DNA of 64,000 nucleotides from MGBC114844 sp910585855. Lineage in GTDB: Bacteria > Bacillota > Clostridia > Lachnospirales > Lachnospiraceae. The position numbers and the translations under genes were made by a program. The DNA lies in NCBI GenBank assembly GCA_965646165.1, contig CBFFYP010000012.1, forward strand, positions 8,692-72,691, read 5' to 3'. The notes under the pieces were generated by a model, which did not search any database, was not told the origin of the DNA, and was given only the letters and a program-made list of their open reading frames with translations. Position 1 is the stretch's first letter. The number at the start of each line of letters is the position of its first letter. This document shows, in pieces, positions 1 to 7,729 of the stretch.

Positions 1-362
1 AACAAAAACATAGTTTCTTTTATATTTTTTCTATTATAATATCCTTTATCCATCTCTTCTAAATAAGACTTTAAAAGAAGATCAATGTAATCTTTCTTCC
101 CAATATAGTCATATTCCACATCATACATTATATTAAGGATACTATTGATAACTTCCGCTTTTTCTTCTTTTTTCTCTATAGCATCTAATAAAAAAATTGA
201 CTTTTCTAATATAGTATCATCCAATAAAATACTTAAATTATACTCTTCCTTTATTCCTTTTAAAAAAAGGAGAAAAATACTTTTACTATACTTGAAACCG
301 TTCTGAAAAAATTGTCCTATTATTTCTTCATTCACTTCTTTTAATAAACACACATTATCCAT
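1..362 (-). CDS. Partial hypothetical protein, candidate immunity protein
   Basis: An open frame of about 120 codons starts at an ATG (360-362) and runs off the left edge without a stop. A good ribosome site (GAAAGGA) lies about 8 bases upstream. The start reads MDNVCLLKEVNEE, and the protein is rich in charged and leucine residues with no signal peptide, so it looks soluble, acidic and helical. I do not recognise a family. It lies directly downstream of the toxin-like tail of an Rhs relic (504-905) in the same direction, the usual place for a cognate immunity gene. That role is inferred from position only. Confidence 0.55.
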   Translation of the reverse strand, partial: MDNVCLLKEVNEEIIGQFFQNGFKYSKSIFLLFLKGIKEEYNLSILLDDTILEKSIFLLDAIEKKEEKAEVINSILNIMYDVEYDYIGKKDYIDLLLKSYLEEMDKGYYNRKNIKETMFL

Positions 363-503
363 TTTCTGTTCCTTTCAAAACTTTTAAGTAATACCAAATA
401 TCACCTGTTTTTTCAAAATTCTTGGATCATTCTATTCCAGCAGAAAAAGAGCAACTACACCCTTTTCCTGCCTTCCATGAAGAATAAATTCGTACAAATA
501 TTG

Positions 504-905
504 TTAATGAAAAATCTTAATATTCCATTCTATTCCATCTTCAACAACTTTAAAAATTATCCTAACTATATTCTCAAGATCATCTTCTTCATCTGGATTA
601 ATATATATGGAATCCCACCCTTTATAATTTCTTTTTAATTCGTGCCAATTTCGCTTTCCATCTTTCAATCTATTATATGCATCTTGACTTCCCAAGAAAT
701 AATAATCATATATATCATTTAAAACCTGATTAGCTAATATTTTTTCATCCTTTGTTAAATATCTTGGATCATGACTAGCATCTTGTACTTTTTTAACAAC
801 GTCATAAATAAATAGAGGGGGCATGATGATGGGTGTTCTCATATTCATAATAGGAGCGATTTCCTCTTGCATCTTGCATCCTTTGAATTCTTCCATATAA
901 ATCAT
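504..905 (-). CDS. Toxin-like C-terminal module of decayed Rhs protein
   Basis: A 133-codon frame whose first 30 or so codons overlap the end of the Rhs YD-repeat relic in another frame. From about residue 35 it looks like a real domain (ILANQVLNDIYDYYFLG ... LKRNYKGWDSIYINP ... NIVRIIFKVVEDG). The glycine-aspartate-rich stretch followed by a terminal beta hairpin resembles small Rhs/CDI-type toxin tips, but I cannot assign a catalytic class. The simplest reading is that it was once continuous with the Rhs core and a frameshift near 800-850 separated them. No convincing ribosome site precedes the ATG at 905, so independent translation is doubtful. The candidate immunity gene is the next one downstream. 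Confidence 0.4.
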   Translation of the reverse strand: MIYMEEFKGCKMQEEIAPIMNMRTPIIMPPLFIYDVVKKVQDASHDPRYLTKDEKILANQVLNDIYDYYFLGSQDAYNRLKDGKRNWHELKRNYKGWDSIYINPDEEDDLENIVRIIFKVVEDGIEWNIKIFH

Positions 906-1765
906 AAGTAAACTGTGTTGTTTGCCATTCTCCTTCTGTAATCAGAACCTTCTCTTCGATACAATTTCCAGCCTCATCATATTGATAACACGTTATCCCT
1001 CCCTCATTATCCTCCTCTCTTATCACCAAATGATCCGCATTATAAGTATAAATTGTCTTTAGTCCTACTGGAGATTCTTTCTCTAAAACCTTTCCATAGG
1101 TATCATACTTCCATCGTGTTTGATTTCCATTTCGATCCGTTTCTTCGATTCGATTATCCCACAAATCATAGACATAACATTCTTCCCGTCCCTCTCCATA
1201 AATTGCATGTGTCACCAAATCTTGTGCATTATACTCATACTGTTCGGTTCGATTGGTACCTCAAAAAGTAAGTGTCGTTTTCTTTTTTTCTAATTCATAT
1301 TGAATCTGTACGTTTTCTCCATCTGGATAACTTTGAACGATAACACGTCCTTTGCTATCATATGTATTTTGAATAAATGAAACGCCATTCTCTCCATCCA
1401 TTGAAACTAGATACCCATTTTCATCATAAGAATACGTCTGCATCCCACCATCGGGATAATGCACACAAGATAACCGATTCTCCTGATACTCATAACACAC
1501 TTCTCTTCCAAACTCATCCCATAATCGAACCAATCTTCCATTTTGATAGGCAAAGTGCAGTACTCTTCCTCCCGGTGTGGTAATGGTATCCAATTCGGAA
1601 TACAAACGACGATTTTCTGTATCACTTGTAATCTTCGAACCATTCTCCTGTTTTTGATAGGTAAGTATCGTACTTCGTATCGCTCCTCTTTGTTCTTTTA
1701 CCCGAATCAACTGTCCAAATTCATTATAAGTATTTTCATAATAATTTCCTGCTTCTTGTGCAATC
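802..1765 (-). pseudogene. Rhs/YD-repeat core relic
   Basis: Two blocks in the same frame (1261-1710 and 802-1218) encode consecutive YD-type repeats, with motifs such as YDENGYLV, YDSKGRVI, YEYNAQDLV, YDTYGKVLEKE, YTYNADHL and YDLYGRIQRMQDARGN. These form the beta-cage wall of Rhs proteins that encloses a C-terminal toxin. The blocks are separated by one in-frame TGA at 1261-1263. A further frame change occurs at the 5' end, where the reading AQEAGNYYENTYNEFGQLI around 1710-1765 continues the repeats. The usual RHS core ending is lost. The piece is far shorter than a full Rhs protein of well over 1000 residues, so it is a degenerate fragment. Confidence 0.8.
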
Positions 1766-2044
1766 AGACAACTCTAGTGTTAGTTCCACCCCTACCCCAG
1801 AACAATTTAAAAATGATTTTTTCTCTGGATTTGAAATACGATCGGCACGTTCAGCTTGTTCTCCTGCCATTCGAATCGTATTAACCGCAATCGCTTTCTC
1901 GTTCCGAAGGCAGATACAGCCGTACCCGGCTTCCGCTTTCTGGCATACAGTAATAACCCTTTGAATCCAATGCATACGAAAAAACCAATCCCTTCCATCT
2001 TCTTTTGTATAATAAGGGTTTCCCTGATCGATATCTAAATACAT
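1736..2044 (-). pseudogene. VgrG/gp5 OB-fold relic fused to the Rhs relic
   Basis: Split over two frames, this stretch contains the signature of the spike OB-fold seen in the intact VgrG-like genes of this window. YLDIDQGN matches the LQLDIDTRP segment of the spike at 18825. In another frame GYYCMPESGSRVRLYLPSE matches CYCMPEVGTRAVLYLP. Then AIAVNTIRM and RISNPEKKSF match the post-OB region of the 464-aa spike. The order, OB-fold then YD repeats, suggests an ancestral spike-Rhs fusion or adjacent spike and Rhs genes that collapsed by deletion and frameshift. It encodes nothing functional now. Confidence 0.7.
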
Positions 2045-2093
2045 CCTTAACCAAAAAATCTCTTTCTTAACCTCTAAATTTTAACCCATACTT

Positions 2094-2666
2094 TTATACT
2101 TCAAAATCATTCACTTCCACCTCAATATCCCATAAATCTATCTTCCCTACCTTATTATTTATAAATTTTGCCTGAAACTTAGAATATCCTCCATTTATAT
2201 CCTCAAAATGACAAGAACCTACTTCTGTTCCACAAAATTCGATAGAATTAATCTCACAATTTTCAAATGTACTATTATGAATATCTACATCCGCAACAAT
2301 CTCTATTTCTTCCATTTCTGTACAAATAAAATTTATTTCCTCCACTTTTGACTTCTTGTGAGAAAAATTCATATGAAAATTTTTCACAAGACATTCCATA
2401 AAATCACTTTGACTTATATAAAATTGAGCATTTTCTTTTGACATATTTAAATTTACAAAATGACATTTTTTAAACCTGCTATTTTCAATTTTTATTACTT
2501 TTACCATGCAATCGAAAAACTGAACATCTATCCATTCACAATCTTTTATACTTAACACCTCAATTATTTTATCTTTTATAACAACATGACTTAAATAAAG
2601 TTCTTTCAATTCCAAGATATTATTTGTTAGCATTTGAGCGAATTCTTTTTCTTCTATTTTTTTCAT
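2094..2666 (-). CDS. Pentapeptide-like beta-helix protein
   Basis: The start at 2666 is chosen because GGAGGTGAAAAG sits just before it; an upstream in-frame ATG at 2693 lacks a ribosome site. The 190-residue protein begins MKKIEEKEFAQML and then shows a degenerate right-handed beta-helix pattern (short strands with alternating Cys/Phe/Ile inward residues: FFDCMVKVIKIENSRFKKCHFVNL, here given as two joined runs of FFDCMVKVIKIE and NSRFKKCHFVNL). It has no signal peptide or membrane segment. It is the second gene of a pair with 2671-3255, and the pair is paralogous to 3551-4132 plus 4161-4805. The function is unknown. Position next to the VgrG-Rhs relic makes an immunity or adaptor role possible. 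Confidence 0.7.
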   Translation of the reverse strand: MKKIEEKEFAQMLTNNILELKELYLSHVVIKDKIIEVLSIKDCEWIDVQFFDCMVKVIKIENSRFKKCHFVNLNMSKENAQFYISQSDFMECLVKNFHMNFSHKKSKVEEINFICTEMEEIEIVADVDIHNSTFENCEINSIEFCGTEVGSCHFEDINGGYSKFQAKFINNKVGKIDLWDIEVEVNDFEV

Positions 2667-2670
2667 CTTT

Positions 2671-3255
2671 TCACCTCCAATTACAAAATTCATCCATATA
2701 AAATCTACAATTCTGCATTTTAATATTTTTTATTTCATTATTCGAAAATCCTGCCCTTATTTTTAAATTCCTTATCTCCAATTTTTCTAAAATATTATCA
2801 TCTATCTCATTTACTCTTATATCATTATTTTCTAATGTACACTTTACAAAATTACACTGCCCAATGCATACATTCACATAAAACTCCATATTACTTAATC
2901 TCGTTTCATAAAAACTTGTCCGTACTATATCAGATTCTTCCCCAATTGCCTCTATTTTTAGATCATGAATAAAACAAGAAGAAAAAGTACAATTAGTGAG
3001 ATCAAACACATGTTCATTATCCTTAATCTGTATCCCTAAAAATTCACAATGAGAAAAACTACAATTTTCGAATTTAAATTGAGCAAAACTACAATTTTCA
3101 AATACTATATGTTCAAAACTACAATTATTTATAGAAACAGAAGAACAAATCCTTTTATTTTTTATAAAAATATTCTTTAAACAAATATCACTGATTATAA
3201 TTTCATTTTCATTTTCTAACATTTTATAAAACTCTTCTTCCTTTATTTCTTTCAT
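2671..3255 (-). CDS. Pentapeptide-like beta-helix protein
   Basis: This 194-residue protein starts MKEIKEEEFYKMLENE, an N-terminal helix shared with 4161-4805. It continues with repeats of the form ENCSFAQFKFENCSFSHCEF and FDLTNCTFSSCF, with aromatic and cysteine residues every five or so positions as in pentapeptide-repeat folds. It looks soluble. The stop is four bases upstream of the next gene's start, so the pair is probably translated together. Upstream lies a 295-bp gap holding Rhs YD-repeat debris. No catalytic residues can be identified. Alternatives are a structural scaffold or an immunity protein for a lost effector. Confidence 0.75.
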   Translation of the reverse strand: MKEIKEEEFYKMLENENEIIISDICLKNIFIKNKRICSSVSINNCSFEHIVFENCSFAQFKFENCSFSHCEFLGIQIKDNEHVFDLTNCTFSSCFIHDLKIEAIGEESDIVRTSFYETRLSNMEFYVNVCIGQCNFVKCTLENNDIRVNEIDDNILEKLEIRNLKIRAGFSNNEIKNIKMQNCRFYMDEFCNWR

Positions 3256-3450
3256 CTTTATACCTCATTTTCACTCCTTTTTTGTCATTTGATTTCTTGC
3301 TTTATCATAGGTATACATAGTGGTTCGGCAAATTCCAGATTTTTTATCTTCCTGTATGTCTTTTACCAATTATATCTTTCTTCATACTCTTTTCTTTAAA
3401 TCAATTGTCCTGCTACATCATAGGTCGATTCGACTACTCGACTACAATTC
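3256..3450 (-). pseudogene. Fragment of Rhs YD repeats
   Basis: No open gene occupies this gap. On the minus strand two short stretches in different frames read TTMYTYDKARNQMTKKE (about 3275-3335) and STYDVAGQLI (about 3401-3435), typical YD-repeat wording. They are separated by stops. This is a second island of Rhs debris besides 802-1765, so the beta-helix gene pair 2094-3255 appears to sit between broken pieces of Rhs sequence. From 3450 to 3550 I see nothing recognisable. Confidence 0.5.
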
Positions 3451-3550
3451 GCTTGGCATTTTTTCCGAATTTGTTAAGCCTGCAAAACAAATAAAATATA
3501 ACTTGATAAATCCTATAAAATAGGCAGCCTAAAAATTAAAAATGTCCACT

Positions 3551-4132
3551 TTATGAAACACAATTCAAATCTTTCACTTCAAGTCGTTTCATTTTTATCA
3601 AACAATAACTCATATCAACTTCCTTTACTTGATTTCTAATAAATTCTCCCTGAAACCGACTCTTCCACCCTTCTATTTTATAAAAAATACTTTCTTTCAC
3701 TTGATCCCCCTGAAACTCCATCCGATTTCCCTTATAACACTCAAACCGACTTTTTTCTATTTCTATATGTGTCGAAAAATAAATCTTATCAAATTTTGTG
3801 TTTTGAAATAGGACTTCTATCCATTTTGACTTTCCCTGAAACGCTTCTAGATAAAACTCGTTTATCTCACAATTCTGAAATTGGCTTTTTCGTATTTCTA
3901 TCCTTGCATCTTCTCTATCTAATTTTACATCTATAAACTTACATTGTTCCAACACACTATTTTCTATCCATATTTTATGAATCTTACAATGTTCCATTTC
4001 TATATTTTCTAATTTACAATCATAAATTTTTAATATCTCAATTTCTTTATTCTGAATTTTTATATTCTTTTTCTCCACTCCAGAAAGTATCTTCTCTGTT
4101 TCTATTACATTTTGATTCCTTTCTCGTTTCAT
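3551..4132 (-). CDS. Pentapeptide-like beta-helix protein
   Basis: The start is set at 4132 (MKRERNQNVIETEK) because AGAAAGG lies nine bases upstream; longer in-frame starts at 4141 and 4183 have poorly spaced or no ribosome sites. The protein has about 193 residues with degenerate beta-helix repeats (KIYDCKLENIEMEHCKIHKI, NSVLEQCKFIDVKL). It is paralogous to 2094-2666 and fills the same second position of a two-gene unit. There is no signal peptide. A duplication of the whole pair is the simplest origin. Function is not recognised. Confidence 0.7.
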   Translation of the reverse strand: MKRERNQNVIETEKILSGVEKKNIKIQNKEIEILKIYDCKLENIEMEHCKIHKIWIENSVLEQCKFIDVKLDREDARIEIRKSQFQNCEINEFYLEAFQGKSKWIEVLFQNTKFDKIYFSTHIEIEKSRFECYKGNRMEFQGDQVKESIFYKIEGWKSRFQGEFIRNQVKEVDMSYCLIKMKRLEVKDLNCVS

Positions 4133-4160
4133 TTCCAACATCCTTTCTTCTCGCTGTCCT

Positions 4161-4805
4161 CTAATATTTACTGAAATGAACAATATCCAAAACGCTCTCT
4201 ATCATTTCTGTATTTTTTATGATATTATCTGAAAACTGTGCCTGAATTTTAGAATCTTTTATGATCATTTTTTCGAATAAATTATCAAATATCTCATTTA
4301 CAATAATTTCTGCTCTTTCTAATTCACATTCTTTCAAACTACACGCTGCTAATGCTATATCTATCCCAAAATAAATTTTCTCAAATTTCGTTTGATAAAA
4401 TTTTGTTCCCCCCATATCCGACTGCATCTGAAACGCTTCTATTGTAATATCTTCAAATCTACAATTTAAAAAATTACTATCTCGTATATCCATAAGAATA
4501 TCTTCTTCTACGAACGCCTGATCAATCTGTAAATTCTTAAAATAACAATTAATAAAAGTACAATCTCTTATGTACAAATCATAAATAAAAAAATCATCAA
4601 ATACAACATTTTCAAATACACAATGAGAGAAACATAATTGATTGATTCTTCTATTCTGTATTCTAGCATCTTTCATATTTATTTCATGCCATTCATTTAA
4701 TTCTGGATCAAATCTTTGCGCTTCTGCTTCCTCTTCATCCCATTCGGGATCTTCTTCTAATTGATCTAACATTCTATAAAATTCTTTCTCTGTAACCTCT
4801 ATCAT
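4161..4805 (-). CDS. Pentapeptide-like beta-helix protein
   Basis: A 214-residue acidic protein beginning MIEVTEKEFYRMLDQLEED. The leading helix is followed by strands such as INQLCFSHCVFENVVFDDFF and IRDCTFINCYFKNLQIDQAF. It is the first gene of the upstream beta-helix pair and paralogous to 2671-3255. The residue 15-45 segment carries an extra acidic insertion (EEDPEWDEEEAEAQRFDPE) absent from its paralogue. It looks cytoplasmic. The upstream gap 4806-5003 is very AT-rich and shows no gene. Confidence 0.75.
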   Translation of the reverse strand: MIEVTEKEFYRMLDQLEEDPEWDEEEAEAQRFDPELNEWHEINMKDARIQNRRINQLCFSHCVFENVVFDDFFIYDLYIRDCTFINCYFKNLQIDQAFVEEDILMDIRDSNFLNCRFEDITIEAFQMQSDMGGTKFYQTKFEKIYFGIDIALAACSLKECELERAEIIVNEIFDNLFEKMIIKDSKIQAQFSDNIIKNTEMIESVLDIVHFSKY

Positions 4806-5003
4806 GTCATATTCCTTCTTGTATAATTTTCATTATTTTCTATTTCGTGATGTAAGGATGTAAGAACCTGATTAATATCCAAATATATGCTAATTTTACA
4901 GCAAATTTTTTGCCAAATAACAATAATTTTTCACCATAATTACGAAATAAAAGTTTTTCAATTACAATGAAAAAGATACATATAAGAAAATATTAATCAA
5001 GCT

Positions 5004-5366
5004 CTAAGAAAAATACAAAACAAACTCTTCTAATAAATTAATATCTTTATCATTCAAAATAGCTTTTAATTTATCCTTTTCTAAAACCACTAAATATCCA
5101 ATTGATAATACTAATATTTTCATAATTTCCAATCTTATTTTTAAAATCTCGTAAGTATAATATACTTCATATTCTTTTTCTACAATGGAATCTTCTACTG
5201 AATCAATATACCATCCAGAATCTCCTTTTTCACTTTTACTTCTTCTTTCTAAATAAAGAGTTTCCAAATCGTATCTGTTATATATTTTCTCCAACCATTT
5301 TGCTTCCATCCTTCTTCTGTAAGAGATACAGGTTCTCCTAAAATAGGATCGTTTACCTTTTTGCAA
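5004..5366 (-). CDS. Hypothetical protein, possibly frameshifted
   Basis: A 120-codon frame with a basic N-terminus (MQKGKRSYFRRTCISYRRRMEAKW) and a leucine/isoleucine-rich C-terminal half. The first part may be out of frame: in an alternative frame the same bases read NDPILGEPVSLTEEGWKQNG, which looks more like natural protein and would join the rest after one frame change near 5250. No good ribosome site precedes 5366. It could be a decayed immunity-type gene. I do not recognise a family. Confidence 0.35.
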   Translation of the reverse strand: MQKGKRSYFRRTCISYRRRMEAKWLEKIYNRYDLETLYLERRSKSEKGDSGWYIDSVEDSIVEKEYEVYYTYEILKIRLEIMKILVLSIGYLVVLEKDKLKAILNDKDINLLEEFVLYFS

Positions 5367-5452
5367 GTTTTGACCACCTATTCTCCCTCCTGTTCTTATC
5401 CATCTTCATCCATCCATTGAACGGAACTTCCTTCTTCTTCCTAATTTTAATC

Positions 5453-5941
5453 TTATTTATCACTATCTTTCAATATCCATTTTGCCTTGTATCCCACTCG
5501 TTCTAAGCATGTTTCCAATCCTCTTAATAATTGATAAATTTTTTTCCTAAACTCTAAATCATATCCTAACAATTTTTTTGAAAAAATACAAATTGCCTCT
5601 TCATTATAACTACTCAATAACATATTTAAATAGCCTTCTGTTTCTGTTTCATTATAATCTATAATGTAAAAAAGACCATCCAGTAATTTCTGAAATCCAA
5701 TTTCTAATCCATATCTATTAATCGTCCAATAGGTCATTCTCCTTATTTTTACATATTGATGAGGTTCTAATTGCTCAAACTCTTTTGCAAAAATTTTACA
5801 CAACTCGGTAATATCTTCTAATAAAAAATATACTTTTCCTTCACTTGCCAGCTCATAGATCTCTTCAAATCTTTCAAAAGACTCTTCATCAAAATGATGT
5901 GCCACATAATCTACCTCACTTGCTCTTATAAGCATACACAT
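5453..5941 (-). CDS. Hypothetical acidic helical protein
   Basis: A 162-residue protein starting MCMLIRASEVDYVAHHFDEE, preceded by AGAAAGGAGAAAATAAA, a strong ribosome site. It is all-helical by appearance, with many Glu/Leu pairs, no signal peptide and no membrane segment. It resembles small cytoplasmic immunity-type proteins scattered around polymorphic toxin loci, but that is only an impression. It is the last gene before the 700-bp region that carries the secreted peptide. Family not recognised. Confidence 0.6.
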   Translation of the reverse strand: MCMLIRASEVDYVAHHFDEESFERFEEIYELASEGKVYFLLEDITELCKIFAKEFEQLEPHQYVKIRRMTYWTINRYGLEIGFQKLLDGLFYIIDYNETETEGYLNMLLSSYNEEAICIFSKKLLGYDLEFRKKIYQLLRGLETCLERVGYKAKWILKDSDK

Positions 5942-6020
5942 TTTATTTTCTCCTTTCTAAAAAATTAATTAATAGGTAAAAGCTTTTTGCTCCTTTATGT
6001 AAAAAAATAAAATAAAAAAA

Positions 6021-6051
6021 CCTGCCGTTTCAAAAAAAGAATATCGACAGG
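6021..6051 (-). terminator. Intrinsic terminator, minus strand
   Basis: Arms CCTGCCG (6021-6027) and CGACAGG (6045-6051) pair with one G-U, and the minus-strand product ends in a run of seven T residues (6014-6020). No coding sequence ends just upstream, so it may end a small untranslated transcript. Confidence 0.6.
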
Positions 6052-6201
6052 GATACTTTATTTCCTATTTTCCTTTAAAACGTTTTCTTCTTACATTGTA
6101 CCTTTCCTGAAATTTCTAACTCAATTTCAAACAACAGTAATCAATTGGTTTATGTAATCACCTCCACACTTTTCTTTATTTCTGTGTAACTCTTTCTTTT
6201 C

Positions 6202-6239
6202 CCGGAATCTGCTCTACACTGAGACAAATTCCGGTTTTT
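6202..6239 (+). terminator. Terminator-like hairpin, plus strand
   Basis: CCGGAAT (6202-6208) pairs perfectly with ATTCCGG (6228-6234), followed by TTTTT (6235-6239). There is no evident plus-strand gene before it. Confidence 0.45.
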
Positions 6240-6460
6240 ATAAAAACCCCTACTTCCCACAAATTTACTTTCTATTTTTCTATTTCAATCTTAAAAATTC
6301 CATAAAATTGTTTTCTAAAACTATTTCACTTATCTAAAACGCAGATAGGAATTTAAATTCCATATCTCTTTAATCAAACACCACAGAAAAAATCTAATTT
6401 ATACTACCAATAAATTTAAGTTATCTATCGTTACATTTAGCATATAAATAAATTCAATAA

Positions 6461-6523
6461 AAAACAAGGGTACTTTCAGAAAAATTATTTCAATTAAAAC
6501 TTTTCCAAAAATGCCCTTGTTTT
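6461..6523 (-). terminator. Long-loop inverted repeat, possible terminator of regulator mRNA
   Basis: AAAACAAGGG (6461-6470) and CCCTTGTTTT (6514-6523) are perfectly complementary with a 43-base loop. Read on the minus strand the second arm runs into six T residues. If it ends the regulator transcript from 8666-6824, that mRNA would run antisense across the whole peptide gene. The long loop makes this tentative. Confidence 0.35.
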
Positions 6524-6566
6524 CCTATATAAATAATATATGATAAAAATAGTTTTATTAATTAGC

Positions 6567-6598
6567 AAATTGAAATTTAAGAAATTAATCAATTTTAT
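6567..6598 (+). promoter_or_regulatory. Candidate promoter with operator dyad for the peptide gene
   Basis: AAATTGA (6567-6573) and TCAATTT (6589-6595) form a 7-15-7 dyad. TTGAAA (6570-6575) as a -35 and TTTTAT (6593-6598) as a weak -10 lie 17 bases apart within it, 50 bases before the peptide start. The overlap would suit control by a dimeric HTH regulator. This is inference from spacing only. Confidence 0.3.
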
Positions 6599-6647
6599 TT
6601 GCTTGTCTTATTAACCTAATCACTTAAAGCGAAAGGAGATTTTCGAT

Positions 6648-6812
6648 ATGAAAAATATTTTAAAAAAACCATGTTTAACAGTTATGCTTACAGCTTGTCT
6701 TTTATTTACTTTTATATCTGTTCCAATCAAAGCAGATGAACCAAAGCCAGCAATAGACTCATCCGAAGACAGTGGTATTACACCGCTTTTTGACTATTAT
6801 TTTAATGAATAA
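6648..6812 (+). CDS. Small secreted peptide, candidate pheromone precursor
   Basis: A 54-codon gene with a strong ribosome site (AAAGGAG, 6632-6638). Residues 1-29 form a classic Sec signal: basic MKNILKK, a hydrophobic core, and a likely cleavage after IKA before DEPKP. The exported remainder of about 25 residues is acidic and ends SGITPLFDYYFNE, an aromatic/acidic tail reminiscent of mature RNPP-type signals such as PapR. It is the only clear plus-strand gene in the window. Its stop lies 11 bp from the stop of a convergent XRE/TPR regulator (6824-7729). I infer an exported and processed signal sensed by that regulator pair. A small structural or antimicrobial peptide cannot be excluded. Confidence 0.7.
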   Translation: MKNILKKPCLTVMLTACLLFTFISVPIKADEPKPAIDSSEDSGITPLFDYYFNE

Positions 6813-6823
6813 TTTTATCAATA

Positions 6824-7729
6824 TTATTTTTTAATTTGATTAATATGTTTTTTAATATGTTCACTAATCTTATTGTTCCCACATAATTTAGCGATATAGT
6901 AAGCCTGTTGAAATAATAATTGACAGGCTTCTTTGTCTTCTCCACGCAACTCTTTCCCATATGCTATATTATAAATAATATTAGGCAACATACCAATTCG
7001 ATTCATTCTTTCACATAATAGTGTAGCCTGTTCAGCAATCTCTATTGACTCCTGTATTCTTCCCATTCTTCCTAATGTCTGTGCCAAATTAGACAATACT
7101 AACGCTTCACTAACCGCCCGTTCTTCCTGATCTACCTTTATTTCTTTAAAATATTTTTCTAACTGCTGCAGTAAAGCCAATCCTTCTTCATAGTTTTCTT
7201 CCTCCGCATAAGTAATTGCTATATTACAAAGTAAACGAACTTCATATCGACTAAAAATTCCCTTTGGTATTATTCCTTCCTGATAATTTGGAATCGTACA
7301 ACGCAGTGCTTCTATTAATTGAATCCTTCTAGTTTTTGAATCAATCCTTCCCAAGCGATAATCAATTAAAGCATGAAGCCGCTTTACAAATTGTTGATTT
7401 ACTTTATCTTCCAAATCCAATTTTTCCTCAAATTCTGCTAAATATAGTTCGGCTTTTTCATACTCAGTATTGGTAATTAAATTTTCTAATACTTCCCATT
7501 CCAAATACACTTCTACATCACTGCAGTGAACAAACAAAGAATATGAATCACTATTTTTTCCTAAACGCTTCATAAAAGCTGCTGTATTTGATCTGCTTGG
7601 CATCTGTTTTCCAACTTCAATACGTCTTAATGTTCGGTCATCACAGATTCCTTCGCAGAATTGTCCTCTTGTTATATGTTTCCCCTCTCTCGTTCGGCGG
7701 ATTACTTCACTAATCGGATAGATACCCAT
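6824..7729 (-). CDS. XRE-family HTH/TPR regulator (RNPP-like)
   Basis: 301 residues. An HTH lies at about residues 8-60 (ISEVIRRTREGKHITRGQFC ... DDRTLRRIEVGKQMPSR), followed by alpha-helical TPR-like repeats to the C-terminus, the layout of PlcR/Rgg-type peptide-binding regulators. The HTH is somewhat degenerate. The start overlaps the end of 7710-8666 by 20 bp, so the two are translationally coupled. Sequence and layout match the C-terminal half of the 629-aa regulator at 61717-63606 (for example ALRCTIPNY here and ALYCTFPNF there). It converges on the secreted peptide gene, so it is the best candidate receptor. Confidence 0.85.
   Translation of the reverse strand: MGIYPISEVIRRTREGKHITRGQFCEGICDDRTLRRIEVGKQMPSRSNTAAFMKRLGKNSDSYSLFVHCSDVEVYLEWEVLENLITNTEYEKAELYLAEFEEKLDLEDKVNQQFVKRLHALIDYRLGRIDSKTRRIQLIEALRCTIPNYQEGIIPKGIFSRYEVRLLCNIAITYAEEENYEEGLALLQQLEKYFKEIKVDQEERAVSEALVLSNLAQTLGRMGRIQESIEIAEQATLLCERMNRIGMLPNIIYNIAYGKELRGEDKEACQLLFQQAYYIAKLCGNNKISEHIKKHINQIKK

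Larger units (their letters stand above)
5942..6647. other. Gene-poor regulatory region
   Basis: No open frame of useful length on either strand. It holds a minus-strand terminator (6021-6051), a plus-strand terminator-like hairpin (6202-6239), a perfect 14-bp palindrome GGAATTTAAATTCC (6348-6361), a long-loop inverted repeat (6461-6523) and the promoter area of the peptide gene. On the minus strand a perfect ribosome site GGAGGTGAT occurs near 6165-6178 but is followed only by very short frames. Together with the terminator at 6021 this could mark a small minus-strand RNA of about 200 nt. Confidence 0.4.
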
